Assembly: GCF_004745645.1 (NCBI RefSeq)
Contig: NZ_SRMB01000001.1
Location: forward strand, 1,798,001 to 1,862,000
Direction of reading: 5' to 3'
Length of the DNA: 64,000 nucleotides
Source: Hymenobacter metallicola
Lineage (GTDB): Bacteria; Bacteroidota; Bacteroidia; Cytophagales; Hymenobacteraceae
Part shown: positions 17,048-25,544 of the stretch, piece after piece
Position numbering within the stretch: the stretch's first letter is position 1
How the letters are laid out: each line of letters opens with the position of its first letter
Made by a program: the position numbers and the translations under genes
The notes under the pieces: model-generated
The model's database searches: none
The model's input: only the letters and a program-made list of their open reading frames with translations
Told to the model about the DNA's origin: nothing

Positions 17048-17082
17048 AAAGGCCCCGCTATGCGTATAGCGGGGCCTTTTTT
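17048..17082 (+). terminator. Intrinsic terminator
   Basis: Arms 17048-17061 (AAAGGCCCCGCTAT) and 17066-17079 pair perfectly around the tetraloop GCGT and are followed by a T-run to 17082. It closes the small secreted protein gene; because the A-tract mirrors the T-tract it may also serve the convergent methyltransferase gene ending at 17093. Confidence 0.9.
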
Positions 17083-17092
17083 CTGAGTAAGC

Positions 17093-17689
17093 TTAGCAAC
17101 TATCGGCCTGTTCAACTGGCGTTGCCACGGGGTCGGTTGGGCTGGGCACGTAGGTCAGCACGTAGGCCGGGGGCAGATTTAGCAGGACGTGCTCTTGCCG
17201 CAGCAGACGAAAAAACCGATCAAACAGTCGCGTGTTGCGCAGCGAATATTGAAAGAGCACCAGCCTGCCCTCAGGCTTCAGCACTTGGCGGGTATGCTCG
17301 AGTATGCGCCAGCCCAGGCGGCGGGGCAGCGACGAAAAAGGCAGGCCGCATACCACGTAGTCGGCCCGCTCGAGGCCGCGCTGGCGCAGGTACTCGGCCG
17401 TTCTATCGGCTGAACCGTGTACAATGTGCACATTGGTGTGGCTGGCGTAGCGCTGCTGCAGTAGCTGGCAGAAGCGTCGGCTCACCTCGACCAGCACAAT
17501 GGTGGTTTCGGGGCGGCGGCGGGCCATGAGCACATCAGTGAAAACGCCCGTGCCGGGGCCGTATTCCACAATGCAGCGGGCCGTGGCAAAATCGATGGGA
17601 GCCACGACTTGGTCGGTTAGCTCGCGGGAGCTAGGCACCAAGGACCCCACGGTAGCAGGGTTACGGAGAAATTCTTCGAGAAACGTCAT
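17093..17689 (-). CDS. Class I SAM-dependent methyltransferase (phospholipid N-methyltransferase-like)
   Basis: The 198-residue product begins MTFLEEFLRNPATVGSLVPSS, the characteristic opening of PmtA/rRNA-dimethylase-like phospholipid N-methyltransferases, followed by the SAM-binding VEYGPGTGVFTDVL (motif I, about 44-57) and a VCGLPFSSLP post-motif near 113-122. It probably methylates a lipid head group at the inner membrane. The ATG at 17689 is preferred; upstream codons to 17821 have no family similarity. It lies 76 bp after the UvrA-like gene on the same strand, and co-transcription is possible. Substrate cannot be read from sequence. Confidence 0.78.
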   Translation of the reverse strand: MTFLEEFLRNPATVGSLVPSSRELTDQVVAPIDFATARCIVEYGPGTGVFTDVLMARRRPETTIVLVEVSRRFCQLLQQRYASHTNVHIVHGSADRTAEYLRQRGLERADYVVCGLPFSSLPRRLGWRILEHTRQVLKPEGRLVLFQYSLRNTRLFDRFFRLLRQEHVLLNLPPAYVLTYVPSPTDPVATPVEQADSC

Positions 17690-17765
17690 ACCGGAAACAG
17701 GACTAAAACGAAAGCAACGGCGGCTTTTTGTAAGGCAGATACGGATGAACGATGCTGCGGAGCTT

Positions 17766-20315
17766 TTACCGTGCCCCGGCCAGAAAACGCCGCAAATACG
17801 GGGCCGTCCGGCTTTCCCCAACCTTGGCTACGGCCAAGGGCGGACCAGCAGCCACTACCTGCCCGCCTTCGTCGCCGGCCCCGGGCCCAATGTCCATCAC
17901 CCAGTCGGAAGTGGCTACCACGCGCATGTCGTGCTCGACCACAATAACCGTATTGCCGGCTTCCACCAGGCTGTCGAGCTGGGTGAGCAGCTTTTCCACG
18001 TCGGAGGGGTGCAGGCCGGTGGTGGGCTCGTCGAGGATGTAGAGCGAGTTGCCGCGCTGGGCCCGCTGCAGCTCGGTAGCCAGCTTGATGCGCTGAGCCT
18101 CGCCCCCGCTGAGTTCGGTAGCGGGCTGCCCCAGGCGCAGGTAGCCCAGGCCCACTTCGCGCAGCACCGTGAGGGCCCGGTACACGGTAGGCTCTTCCTC
18201 GAAAAAGGTCCAGGCTTCGTCTACCGTCAGCCCCAGCACCTGGGCAATGTTCTTCTCCCGGTAGGTTATTTCGAGGGTTTTGGCGTTGTAGCGGGCTCCG
18301 TGGCACACGGGGCAGGGCGCGTACACGCTGGGCAAAAACAGCAGCTCCACCATCACGAATCCTTCGCCCTGGCAATTCTCGCAGCGGCCTTTGGCCACAT
18401 TAAAGGAGAACCGGCCCGCGTCGTAGCGCCGCTTCTTGGCCGCGGGCGTAGCCGCAAACAGCTTGCGGACGTGGTCGAACAGGCCGGTGTAGGTAGCCAT
18501 ATTCGAGCGGGGCGTACGGCCAATGGGCTTCTGATCGACGCGCACCAGACGCTTGATCTGCTCCATGCCACTTCCAATCCGGCCGCCGGTCTGAACCGGA
18601 GCAGTCTGCTCCAGCGGATCAGTTTCTTCTTCCTCGGCTTCCACCTGCTGGCCCAGGGCCTGGGCGACCAGCTCTACCAGCACCTGACTCACCAGGCTAG
18701 ACTTACCCGAGCCCGACACGCCCGTGACGGTGGTAAACACGCCCAGCGGAAACTCCACGGCGAGGTTACGCAGGTTGTTGCGCGTGACGCCCTGCAGCTT
18801 GAGCCAGCCGCTGGGCTTACGCGGGGTGCGGGCTTGGGCAGCGGCTTCGTTGAATAAAAACCGCTTGGTCTGAGACATTTCCACGTTTGCCAAACCAGCC
18901 GGGGCACCGCTATATAATATCTCCCCGCCCTGCTCCCCGGCGGCCGGCCCCACGTCTACGAGCCAGTCGGCCTGCCGCACCACGTCCAGGTTGTGCTCCA
19001 CCACAAACAGGGAGTTACCGGCTTTTTTCAGGGTGTGCAGGGCATTGAGCAGGGCTTCGGTGTCGGAAGGATGCAGGCCCGCCGAGGGCTCGTCGAGCAC
19101 GTAGACCACCCCAAACAGATTGGAATACAGCTGGGTAGCCAAACGCAGACGCTGCAACTCGCCCGGCGACAAGGTAGGCGTGCTTCGCTCCAGGGCCAGG
19201 TAGCCCAGGCCCAAGTCGAGCAGCACGGCCAGGCGGGCGCAGAGGTCTTCGGCAATGCGCTGGGCTACAATGGTTTGTTCGGGATGGGCCGCGTCGTGTT
19301 TTTTACGCCCCGCAGCGGTGCCATCGGCGTAGGGCCGGAGCAAGGCCGCTACCCGCTTGAGCGGCAGGCGGGCCATATCGGCAATGTCGAGGCCGGCAAA
19401 TTTTACGGCCAACGACTCGGGCCGCAGGCGCTTGCCTTGGCAGGTGGGGCATTCGGTGCTGAGCATGTACTGCAAAGCCCGCTTTTTCATCAAGGGGCTT
19501 TGGGTCGTGGCAAAGGTGTGCAGCACGTGGCGCTTTACCCCTGTGAAGGTGCCCATGTAATTCGGCGGCTCCTTGCGCCTGAGGGCCCGCTGGGTTTCAG
19601 CCGGGGAGTAGCCGGGGTACACCGGCACCACGGGCTGCTCGTCGGTAAAGAGAATCCAGTCCCGGTCCTTCTGGGGCAACTCTTGCCAGGGCGTGTCCAC
19701 GTCATAGCCCAGGGTTACGAGGATGTCGCGCTGGTTCTGCCCGCCCCAGGCCTGGGGCCAGGCGGCAATGGCCCGCTCCCGGATGGTGAGCGTGGGGTCG
19801 GGCACCATAGTTTGCTCCGTGACTTCGTAGATGCGGCCCAGGCCGTGGCACTGCGGGCAGGCGCCCTCGGGCGTGTTGGGCGAAAATCCTTCGGCATACA
19901 CGATGCCCTGCCCCGCGGGGTAGTCGCCGGCCCGGGAATAGAGCATGCGCAGCAGGTTCGACAGCGTGGTAACCGAGCCCACCGACGAGCGGGTGGTGGG
20001 CGTGCCGCGCTGCTGCTGCAGGGCCACGGCCGGGGGCAGCCCGTCGATACTGTCCACTTCGGGCACGGCCATCTGGTGAAACAGCCGCCGCGCGTAGGGC
20101 GACACCGACTCGAGGTAGCGGCGCTGGGCCTCGGCGTAGAGCGTACCGAAAGCCAGGCTCGACTTGCCCGAGCCCGATACGCCGGTAAAGACCACCAGCG
20201 CGTCGCGGGGAATATCGACGTTGACGTTCTTGAGGTTGTGCTCCTTAGCGCCGCGCACGCGCACGAAACCGGTGAAGTCAGGGGTAGAATTCGATGCAGA
20301 AGTAGGTGTTGCCAT
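17766..20315 (-). CDS. UvrA-family ABC ATPase paralogue lacking the UvrB-binding domain
   Basis: The 849-residue protein is a tandem ABC ATPase of the UvrA family, with Walker [14 protein letters not shown] near 45-57 and again [14 protein letters not shown], the second zinc finger CENCQGEG and [10 protein letters not shown], and signature motifs [12 protein letters not shown] (half 1) and [12 protein letters not shown] (half 2). True UvrA is about 940 residues; here the region after the first Walker A moves quickly to [12 protein letters not shown], consistent with loss of the UvrB-binding insert, as in class II UvrA/drug-resistance proteins. It may have roles in DNA damage tolerance or antibiotic self-protection rather than core nucleotide excision repair. 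The LSPGE substitution in the first signature is notable. A canonical uvrA is expected elsewhere in the genome. Confidence 0.88.
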   Translation of the reverse strand: MATPTSASNSTPDFTGFVRVRGAKEHNLKNVNVDIPRDALVVFTGVSGSGKSSLAFGTLYAEAQRRYLESVSPYARRLFHQMAVPEVDSIDGLPPAVALQQQRGTPTTRSSVGSVTTLSNLLRMLYSRAGDYPAGQGIVYAEGFSPNTPEGACPQCHGLGRIYEVTEQTMVPDPTLTIRERAIAAWPQAWGGQNQRDILVTLGYDVDTPWQELPQKDRDWILFTDEQPVVPVYPGYSPAETQRALRRKEPPNYMGTFTGVKRHVLHTFATTQSPLMKKRALQYMLSTECPTCQGKRLRPESLAVKFAGLDIADMARLPLKRVAALLRPYADGTAAGRKKHDAAHPEQTIVAQRIAEDLCARLAVLLDLGLGYLALERSTPTLSPGELQRLRLATQLYSNLFGVVYVLDEPSAGLHPSDTEALLNALHTLKKAGNSLFVVEHNLDVVRQADWLVDVGPAAGEQGGEILYSGAPAGLANVEMSQTKRFLFNEAAAQARTPRKPSGWLKLQGVTRNNLRNLAVEFPLGVFTTVTGVSGSGKSSLVSQVLVELVAQALGQQVEAEEEETDPLEQTAPVQTGGRIGSGMEQIKRLVRVDQKPIGRTPRSNMATYTGLFDHVRKLFAATPAAKKRRYDAGRFSFNVAKGRCENCQGEGFVMVELLFLPSVYAPCPVCHGARYNAKTLEITYREKNIAQVLGLTVDEAWTFFEEEPTVYRALTVLREVGLGYLRLGQPATELSGGEAQRIKLATELQRAQRGNSLYILDEPTTGLHPSDVEKLLTQLDSLVEAGNTVIVVEHDMRVVATSDWVMDIGPGAGDEGGQVVAAGPPLAVAKVGESRTAPYLRRFLAGAR

Positions 20316-20476
20316 GAGCCGTGGGGCTGGTCCAGGAAGTGTTGGTAGCTATACTACGCAAACTACATGCGGGTTAACCACCGTGGCGGCCGGGCTATTC
20401 CTGTTTTGCTTTCCAATAAGCTGAGCACCTATTCTACAGCAAGGCGTATCTTACTGCAGCTCAATTGCTACCTGCT

Positions 20477-21274
20477 ATGCGCCTCCTCTACCTTGGCTCG
20501 CTGTTAACTACTGCTTTACTTGTCACTCCTACAGCTTGCACTGCCGATGGGCAGGCTTCCACGACGACCAGCCCCCAGGAGCCCGCTGCTTCAGCAGCTG
20601 TTGTGGCGCCCGCGGCAGCAAGTACGGCAACCGCTGCACCCCAACCGTCGCTACCGCCAACGAACATAATTCGCGACAATCCGGAGCTGCAGGCCTTTGT
20701 TGAACGGGCTATAAACTACGCCCGCAGGCATCAGTTGCAAGAGCTGCTGGCCCTAGCCGACGACAGTATTGCTATTTCCTACGGAGGCGGTAGTTATGGC
20801 AAGCCGGCCTTCGCTGACTACCTCAACGATGCCTCAACGAATGGCTATATCCGCATCAGCAAGGCCTTAGAAATGGGTGGAACCCTTGATGAACCCACCC
20901 CGGAGCCGGGCCTGACCTATCCCAGATATTGCTTCCCCTATTGTCAATCCGGCCTACTCTGGAAAAAAGCACTCCCGGGAGTAGAAGTTGACCCGTACGA
21001 AACCTGGATTGGGCTAACTCCGCAGGTACGGCTGTATGCAAAGCCAGACAAGCGCAGTCGGGTGCTGGCAACGTTAGCCTACCCAATACTGCTTTTCAAT
21101 CAGGATCGGTCCGATGCTTCCGTACGAAAAGGCTGGCTTACCCTACAAACATTGGATGGTAAGGTGCGCGGCAGCGTGGCGGAATCAGACGTGTATCGTG
21201 CCGCCGACATGACCCTGCTTATTGAGCAAAAGCGGGGAGGCTATAAAATCACGTCGGTAGCGCCCTTCGACTAA
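20477..21274 (+). CDS. Putative lipoprotein with SH3-like C-terminal segment
   Basis: The 265-residue product has a signal sequence ending in a plausible lipobox (TPTAC, Cys about 21), then a low-complexity Ala/Thr/Pro stretch to about residue 65. Residues about 65-110 are helical (AFVERAINYARRHQLQELLALADDSI). The segment from about 175 (WIGLTPQVRLYAKPDKRSRVLATLAYPILLF) resembles a bacterial SH3-like fold. Two CFPYC-type cysteines lie at about 145-149. It is probably anchored in the periplasm or outer membrane. I use the ATG at 20477; the ATG at 20465 adds four residues. No neighbour gives a functional clue and the next gene converges. Confidence 0.6.
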   Translation: MRLLYLGSLLTTALLVTPTACTADGQASTTTSPQEPAASAAVVAPAAASTATAAPQPSLPPTNIIRDNPELQAFVERAINYARRHQLQELLALADDSIAISYGGGSYGKPAFADYLNDASTNGYIRISKALEMGGTLDEPTPEPGLTYPRYCFPYCQSGLLWKKALPGVEVDPYETWIGLTPQVRLYAKPDKRSRVLATLAYPILLFNQDRSDASVRKGWLTLQTLDGKVRGSVAESDVYRAADMTLLIEQKRGGYKITSVAPFD

Positions 21275-21424
21275 ACTTGGCATTTTATTTACACCAGCGC
21301 CCCAGGTGACGTTGTCCGAATCTAGCATTCCAGCAGGCTTGTCTTTTACTATACCTCCCTCGACAGGCACTGAGAAAACAGATGAGAAATACCTTGCCCC
21401 GTTTGCCACCCGGCCGAAGCTAAC

Positions 21425-22138
21425 CTACCGACGCTTACTGTGGAGCAGCCGCTTATACACCCGCACCAGCCGCGTCTGGCGCAGGCCACCCAGGTAGAGC
21501 ATCAGCACGGCCAGGTGGGTCAGCTCGGTGCGCACTACGCCGTGGTGGAGGTATTTGCGGGCCGAGGTAACCACGCGCTGGGGCATGAGCACGAAGCGGT
21601 GGTGGCGCCGCTTAATGCGGGTTACCATTTCCACGTCTTCCATCAGCAGCAGCTGCTCGTTGAAGCAGCCCAACTGCTGAAACAAGGTTTTTTGGATATA
21701 GAGGCTCTGGTCGCCAAACTGGAAGTTGCGGGCATTGAAGCGCGAGGCCCAGCTGCTCAGGTCCAGAATCCAGTGACGGGTATCGAACTGCAGGCGGAAG
21801 CAGCCGCTGCGGTAGCCCCGGGCGTAATAGCGGCAGATAAGCCGGCCAAACGCGGGCGGCGGCAGCGTATCGGCGTGCAGGAAATAAAGGATTTCGCCGG
21901 TGGCGTGGGCTGCTCCCAGGTTGAGCTGGTGGGGTCGGCCGGGCCGCTCGGCCTGCACCACCCGGGCCCGCAGCTGCCGGCCCAGGCGCACGGTGTCATC
22001 CTGGCTGCCCCCGTCGCAGAGCAGGACTTCGTAGCTGACGCCCTCCCCTACCTGCTCGGCTATATACCTAAGCAGCTGCGTGATTCCTTCGGCTTCGTTC
22101 AGGGTCGGGATGATGATGGAAAGAGTTGGCTGGCTCAT
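21425..22138 (-). CDS. TIGR04283-type family 2 glycosyltransferase
   Basis: The 237-residue enzyme begins SIIIPTLNEAEGI, has the CDGGSQDDT nucleotide-binding loop (residues about 41-49), RPHQLNLGAAHATGEILYFLHADT (about 68-91) with the conserved HAD, and GDQSLYIQK plus LLMEDVEM acceptor-side motifs. These are the marks of TIGR04283 glycosyltransferases (rSAM/selenodomain-associated transferase 2; some are implicated in arsenosugar synthesis). It likely adds a sugar to a small molecule or lipid at the inner membrane. It is 2 bp downstream of a VanZ-like membrane gene, itself overlapping a methyltransferase gene, so the three form an operon. Confidence 0.85.
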   Translation of the reverse strand: MSQPTLSIIIPTLNEAEGITQLLRYIAEQVGEGVSYEVLLCDGGSQDDTVRLGRQLRARVVQAERPGRPHQLNLGAAHATGEILYFLHADTLPPPAFGRLICRYYARGYRSGCFRLQFDTRHWILDLSSWASRFNARNFQFGDQSLYIQKTLFQQLGCFNEQLLLMEDVEMVTRIKRRHHRFVLMPQRVVTSARKYLHHGVVRTELTHLAVLMLYLGGLRQTRLVRVYKRLLHSKRR

Positions 22139-22140
22139 GC

Positions 22141-22635
22141 TTACTTAAACCATACGTCGGAGAGTAGGACAATGGCGGCAAACAGCCCATAGGCAAATTT
22201 GTAGCCCAACGACGCCTTGGGGCGGGGCCCCGCCAGAGCCGTAACGGCTGGCTGCCAGAGGTAGCGCACGGCCATAAACGCCAGCCAGGCCCCGGTGTAA
22301 AAGGCCACGTCCAGCCAGTCGAAGCGGCCGTCGGTGATGTGCAGGTATTGCAGCACTTCGATGCCCAGCGCCAGCAGCAGGGGCAGCACGCTCAGCCACC
22401 GCCGGGTGTGCAGGGCGCTGAAACTCAGAAACGAGTAGAGCCAGAGCGCCCCGGGCAGGTTATACACAATCCACCGGCAATACGTCAGGCGCAGCACCGG
22501 CGGCTTGTTGGCCAGGAAGTGAAAAAGGAGTTTGTTGACAATCGTGCTGCGGGAGCGAAACAGCACGTAGATGATCAGGCTCACCACCAAGGGCAGCAGG
22601 CTGTGCAGCAGCAGGACGCGTTTAGTTTCTTTCAT
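22141..22635 (-). CDS. VanZ-like integral membrane protein
   Basis: The 164-residue product has about four to five predicted transmembrane helices: LLLHSLLPLVVSLIIYVLF, LPGALWLYSFLSF, WLSVLPLLLALGIEVLQYL and VAFYTGAWLAFMAVRYL, with a final helix near 145-160. The EVLQYLHITDGRFDWLDVAFYTGA stretch is the VanZ-family signature (E-x3-Q plus D-x2-D). VanZ-like proteins often sit in envelope loci; the molecular role is not known. The start MKETKRV at 22635 overlaps the upstream methyltransferase gene by 14 bp, and the stop is 2 bp before the glycosyltransferase start. An upstream in-frame ATG at 22665 would increase the overlap to 44 bp. Confidence 0.7.
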   Translation of the reverse strand: MKETKRVLLLHSLLPLVVSLIIYVLFRSRSTIVNKLLFHFLANKPPVLRLTYCRWIVYNLPGALWLYSFLSFSALHTRRWLSVLPLLLALGIEVLQYLHITDGRFDWLDVAFYTGAWLAFMAVRYLWQPAVTALAGPRPKASLGYKFAYGLFAAIVLLSDVWFK

Positions 22636-23248
22636 CGGCAAGAGCAGGTTTCGTAATCCGGACAATGCGCCAGTAGCCGCCAGCCACCACGCTCAGGCCC
22701 GGCTGCATATCGGGGGTGAGCAGCTGCTGCAGCGGGAAAAAGCTTTGGAAGCCCAGGATGCGGCCCACCGGCGTCAGCAGCTTGTCGAGCTGCCGCAGGG
22801 GCCCGCGTTCGGCAGTGAAGTGGTTGAGAATGTAGAGGCTGCCGCCCGGGGGCAACCCCGCGTAATAGGTGCTGAGCACTTGCCGGGGCTGGTCGATAAC
22901 CGACAAGGAATTGCAGAATACGACCTGCCCGAAGCGGGCCGCTGCGGAACTGAAATCTTCGGCGGCGGCATGTTCCAGGGCGATGCGCACCGCGGGGTGC
23001 TGGGCGGCCTTTTTGCGGGCCAGCTGCAGCATAGGCAAGGAACAGTCGATGCCCGTGACCTGCTTGCGGCCCGCGTAAAAGGGAATGGTGATGCCCGTCC
23101 CGACGCCAATTTCGAGCACCTGCTCGCCCGGCTGAGCGTTTACCGTCTCAATCAGGCGGCGCACCAGGGGGCGGTAAAACCACTGCAGGGCCAGGTCGTA
23201 GATAAAGGAGAAAAAGTAGTAGCGCAGGTTGTTCAGGCGGGTACTCAT
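22622..23248 (-). CDS. Class I SAM-dependent methyltransferase (PmtA/Pem-like)
   Basis: The 208-residue product begins MSTRLNNLRYYFFSFIYDLALQWFYRP and has SAM motif I LEIGVGTGITIPFY (about 43-56), the acidic loop VTGIDCSLPML (about 62-72) and post-motif VVFCNSLSVIDQP. The aromatic amphipathic N-terminus and this motif I are typical of phosphatidylethanolamine N-methyltransferases, so a membrane-lipid substrate is likely. It is first in a three-gene unit with a VanZ-like protein and a TIGR04283 glycosyltransferase. The ATG at 23248 is chosen because upstream codons lack family similarity. Other small-molecule methylations are possible, including arsenic species given the TIGR04283 neighbour. 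Confidence 0.78.
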   Translation of the reverse strand: MSTRLNNLRYYFFSFIYDLALQWFYRPLVRRLIETVNAQPGEQVLEIGVGTGITIPFYAGRKQVTGIDCSLPMLQLARKKAAQHPAVRIALEHAAAEDFSSAAARFGQVVFCNSLSVIDQPRQVLSTYYAGLPPGGSLYILNHFTAERGPLRQLDKLLTPVGRILGFQSFFPLQQLLTPDMQPGLSVVAGGYWRIVRITKPALADERN

Positions 23249-23537
23249 ACCAGCGGCGGGAAGGACAAGGAGAAGGGGCGAAAACCAGCCGGCCAGGCCG
23301 CGCAAAAACTGCCGCAGCCCAGGCCTGACACAGCAAGATATGATAACGCCGTTGGATTGCAAGGCTGCCGCGGCCCGGACCCGACCGACCCAAAACTTAT
23401 TTTGTTTAAAAGCAAAGCTACTGGGCGAGCTACCATGGCAGGATCCGAACGGAATCAGTAGCTTGCTGCTACGCTCTGAGCCCAACTAGCTCGGCAGCAA
23501 GTCTAAGCAAGGCCTATTCAGCCGCCCAACATCTGCC

Positions 23538-24569
23538 ATGAAACCCTGCTCCTCGCCCCCGCTCAGTCGTGTACCGGCCCGGCCCAACCGGGGTCTTTCA
23601 GCCTTGGCCTACAACGTGCGCGGGCTGGTCAGCATCGTCCGCGGCGACATTATTCACAACACCCTCGGGGCCTACCACGTGCTGCGGCTCTGGCACGTGC
23701 AGAAAATTCCCAGCGGCCTGTTTCCCAAAACCCACCCCTGGGCGACGGGCCTCAACCCGGCTACCGAGGCGCCCGTTTGGACTGAAAACGTGGCATTCCG
23801 CAGCCCGCCCCGGGCCGGCAGCGGCTACGAGCCCGACGAGGTGATGCTGCAAAAAGTAGGCAGCTTCCTGGCCGATATGGTCCGGAAGTCGACGCCGGTG
23901 CCCGAGCTGCCCCACGGCCCGGAGCGGCGCATGCCCCACGTGGTAAACTACCTGCACGGCTCGGTGCACTACAACGGGCTGTGGCTGCTGTTCAACGACT
24001 TTGCCGAAGCCAAAGCATACTTCTCCGACCCGGCCTTTCGGCGCGAGTTCCGGCGGCTGGTGCGGGAGCAGCGGCGCGAAGTGACCCTGGTTTTTCGGGA
24101 GCGGAAATACGACCCGGTGGAGTACGCCTACTTTTCGGGCTTTATCATGGCCAGCTTCCCGTGGTTTGCCAATGTAAACGGGCCCGGCAAAAAGGTAATG
24201 TGGGGCAATCCGGCCCCCTACCCGGCCATGAACATCATCACCGGCAACTGGGTGCGCGACGTGGATGCCCTGCGCAAGGGCCGGCCCAGCTTTATCAAGG
24301 AACCGGCCCGCCTCGACACCTACTTTGCCGGGACCTACGGACGGGCCGCCGCCGAGCCGTTTTTCGTGGAGCGCCTGGTAGCCTTCGTGGAAAACGAGTG
24401 GGTGCGCCGCCGCGGCTTCAACGCGGGCCTGTTCTTTATCAACCGCAAAAAGATTGACCCCCGAATCTACGAGAAGTACGTGGCCGACAAACAGGTGCTG
24501 GCCGCCCGCCAGACCGTAGTGCCCAGCCCATTTGAGCCCAAGGACGCGGGTTCTGACTCAGATGCTTGA
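23538..24569 (+). CDS. Conserved-looking protein of unknown function
   Basis: I do not recognise this 343-residue protein. It has no clear signal peptide or transmembrane helix. It is rich in aromatics and arginine, with blocks such as HVVNYLHGSVHYNGLWLLFN, a Cys-free core, and PWFANVNGPGKKVMWGNPAP. The start is supported by an ATG preceded by CTGCC at 23538 and by normal GC3 bias throughout. Its 3' end overlaps the convergent msrB stop by 12 bp. A divergent methyltransferase-VanZ-glycosyltransferase unit lies upstream but gives no firm link. An enzyme acting on a small substrate is possible; I assign nothing. Confidence 0.7.
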   Translation: MKPCSSPPLSRVPARPNRGLSALAYNVRGLVSIVRGDIIHNTLGAYHVLRLWHVQKIPSGLFPKTHPWATGLNPATEAPVWTENVAFRSPPRAGSGYEPDEVMLQKVGSFLADMVRKSTPVPELPHGPERRMPHVVNYLHGSVHYNGLWLLFNDFAEAKAYFSDPAFRREFRRLVREQRREVTLVFRERKYDPVEYAYFSGFIMASFPWFANVNGPGKKVMWGNPAPYPAMNIITGNWVRDVDALRKGRPSFIKEPARLDTYFAGTYGRAAAEPFFVERLVAFVENEWVRRRGFNAGLFFINRKKIDPRIYEKYVADKQVLAARQTVVPSPFEPKDAGSDSDA

Positions 24570-25028
24570 GTTGCCACTTTCCTCGAAAGCCACCCGCACC
24601 AGGCTCTCCGAGTTGATACAGTAGCGCAGGCCGCTGGGGGCGGGGCCGTCGGGGAAGACGTGGCCCAGGTGGCCGCCGCACACGTTGCAGAGCGCTTCGA
24701 CGCGCTGCATGTGGTGGCTGTCGTCGAAGCAGTAGCGGATGGCACTGCGGGCAGCGGGCTGGGTGAAGCTGGGCCAGCCCGAAATGGCGTGGTACTTCGT
24801 GGCCGCGTCGAACAGGACGCTGCCGCAGCCGGCACACTGGTAGCGGCCCGGCTCGTAGGAGCGGCAGTAGGCATTGCGGTAGGGCGACTCGGTAGCTTTG
24901 TGGCGCAGCACCCGAAACTGCGCAGCAGTGAGCAGCGCGGCCCATTCGGCTTCGGTTTTCTGCACGCGCCGCGGGGGCTCGGGGTTGCTGTACTTGGCGA
25001 AAGTCAGCACATCAGTCCAGCGTAGCAT
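24558..25028 (-). CDS. msrB: Peptide-methionine (R)-S-oxide reductase
   Basis: The 156-residue protein has the MsrB zinc knuckles CAGC (65-68) and CNVC (114-117), the GWPSF substrate pocket near 84-88, HLGHVF, and catalytic C137 in GLRYCINS. It reduces methionine-R-sulfoxide in proteins, with thioredoxin as usual reductant. There is no signal peptide, so it is cytoplasmic. The N-terminus WTDVLTFAKYSNPEPPRRV is slightly extended relative to the minimal domain but similar to other Bacteroidota MsrBs. It lies 26 bp after the small gene at 25055-25387 on the same strand and may be co-transcribed. Confidence 0.95.
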   Translation of the reverse strand: MLRWTDVLTFAKYSNPEPPRRVQKTEAEWAALLTAAQFRVLRHKATESPYRNAYCRSYEPGRYQCAGCGSVLFDAATKYHAISGWPSFTQPAARSAIRYCFDDSHHMQRVEALCNVCGGHLGHVFPDGPAPSGLRYCINSESLVRVAFEESGNSSI

Positions 25029-25054
25029 AGGTGTAAATAACCGCGGCAGCCCGC

Positions 25055-25387
25055 CTAAGGGTTCATCAGCAGAAACAGCAGGTTGTGGTACACGATGCCC
25101 ACCTCGCCGTCGTGGCTGCCGTAGAGGCCGGCATCTTCCAGCAGCTCTTCTACTTCCTGGTAATCCTGCACGAAGTCCAGCTCCACGTCGTCGGTTTCAT
25201 CATCGACGAAGGTGTAGGTGACGTAGCGGCGGCGCTTTTCCAGAGTTACGAACAGGCGGCGACGCGGGGTCTGGGCAATGAGCAGGGCATCGTGGGGTTC
25301 GGTGTCGCCGTCGGGCGTCTGGGTGTAGACGGTGGTTTTCTCCGCGTCGGCGGCATGGTGAAAGAACGTGGTGGGGTCGAGGCTCAT
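25055..25387 (-). CDS. Small acidic protein of unknown function
   Basis: The 110-residue protein is strongly acidic in its second half (FVDDETDDVELDFVQDYQEVEELLEDAG) and has a beta-rich first half (RRLFVTLEKRRRYVTYTF). No signal peptide, membrane helix or metal motif is visible. It ends with a hydrophobic VGIVYHNLLFLLMNP segment, too short to be a clear anchor. It is probably cytoplasmic. It is divergent from the acyl-CoA synthetase and 26 bp upstream of msrB. Function is unknown; the layout is that of a typical small Hymenobacter hypothetical. Confidence 0.65.
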   Translation of the reverse strand: MSLDPTTFFHHAADAEKTTVYTQTPDGDTEPHDALLIAQTPRRRLFVTLEKRRRYVTYTFVDDETDDVELDFVQDYQEVEELLEDAGLYGSHDGEVGIVYHNLLFLLMNP

Positions 25388-25544
25388 GGGCGAATATACG
25401 CGCCTTCTCCGGCTCGGATTTTTCCGCCGGCCGTTTCCCCAGGCCGCCGCCGGCCGTTGCGGCAGGCGCGTTGCATTTGGTAGCGGCCCGCGGCTTGTTA
25501 TTTTACCGCTACCGTTACTGTTTCTTGGCCCCGCCGCCCACCCG

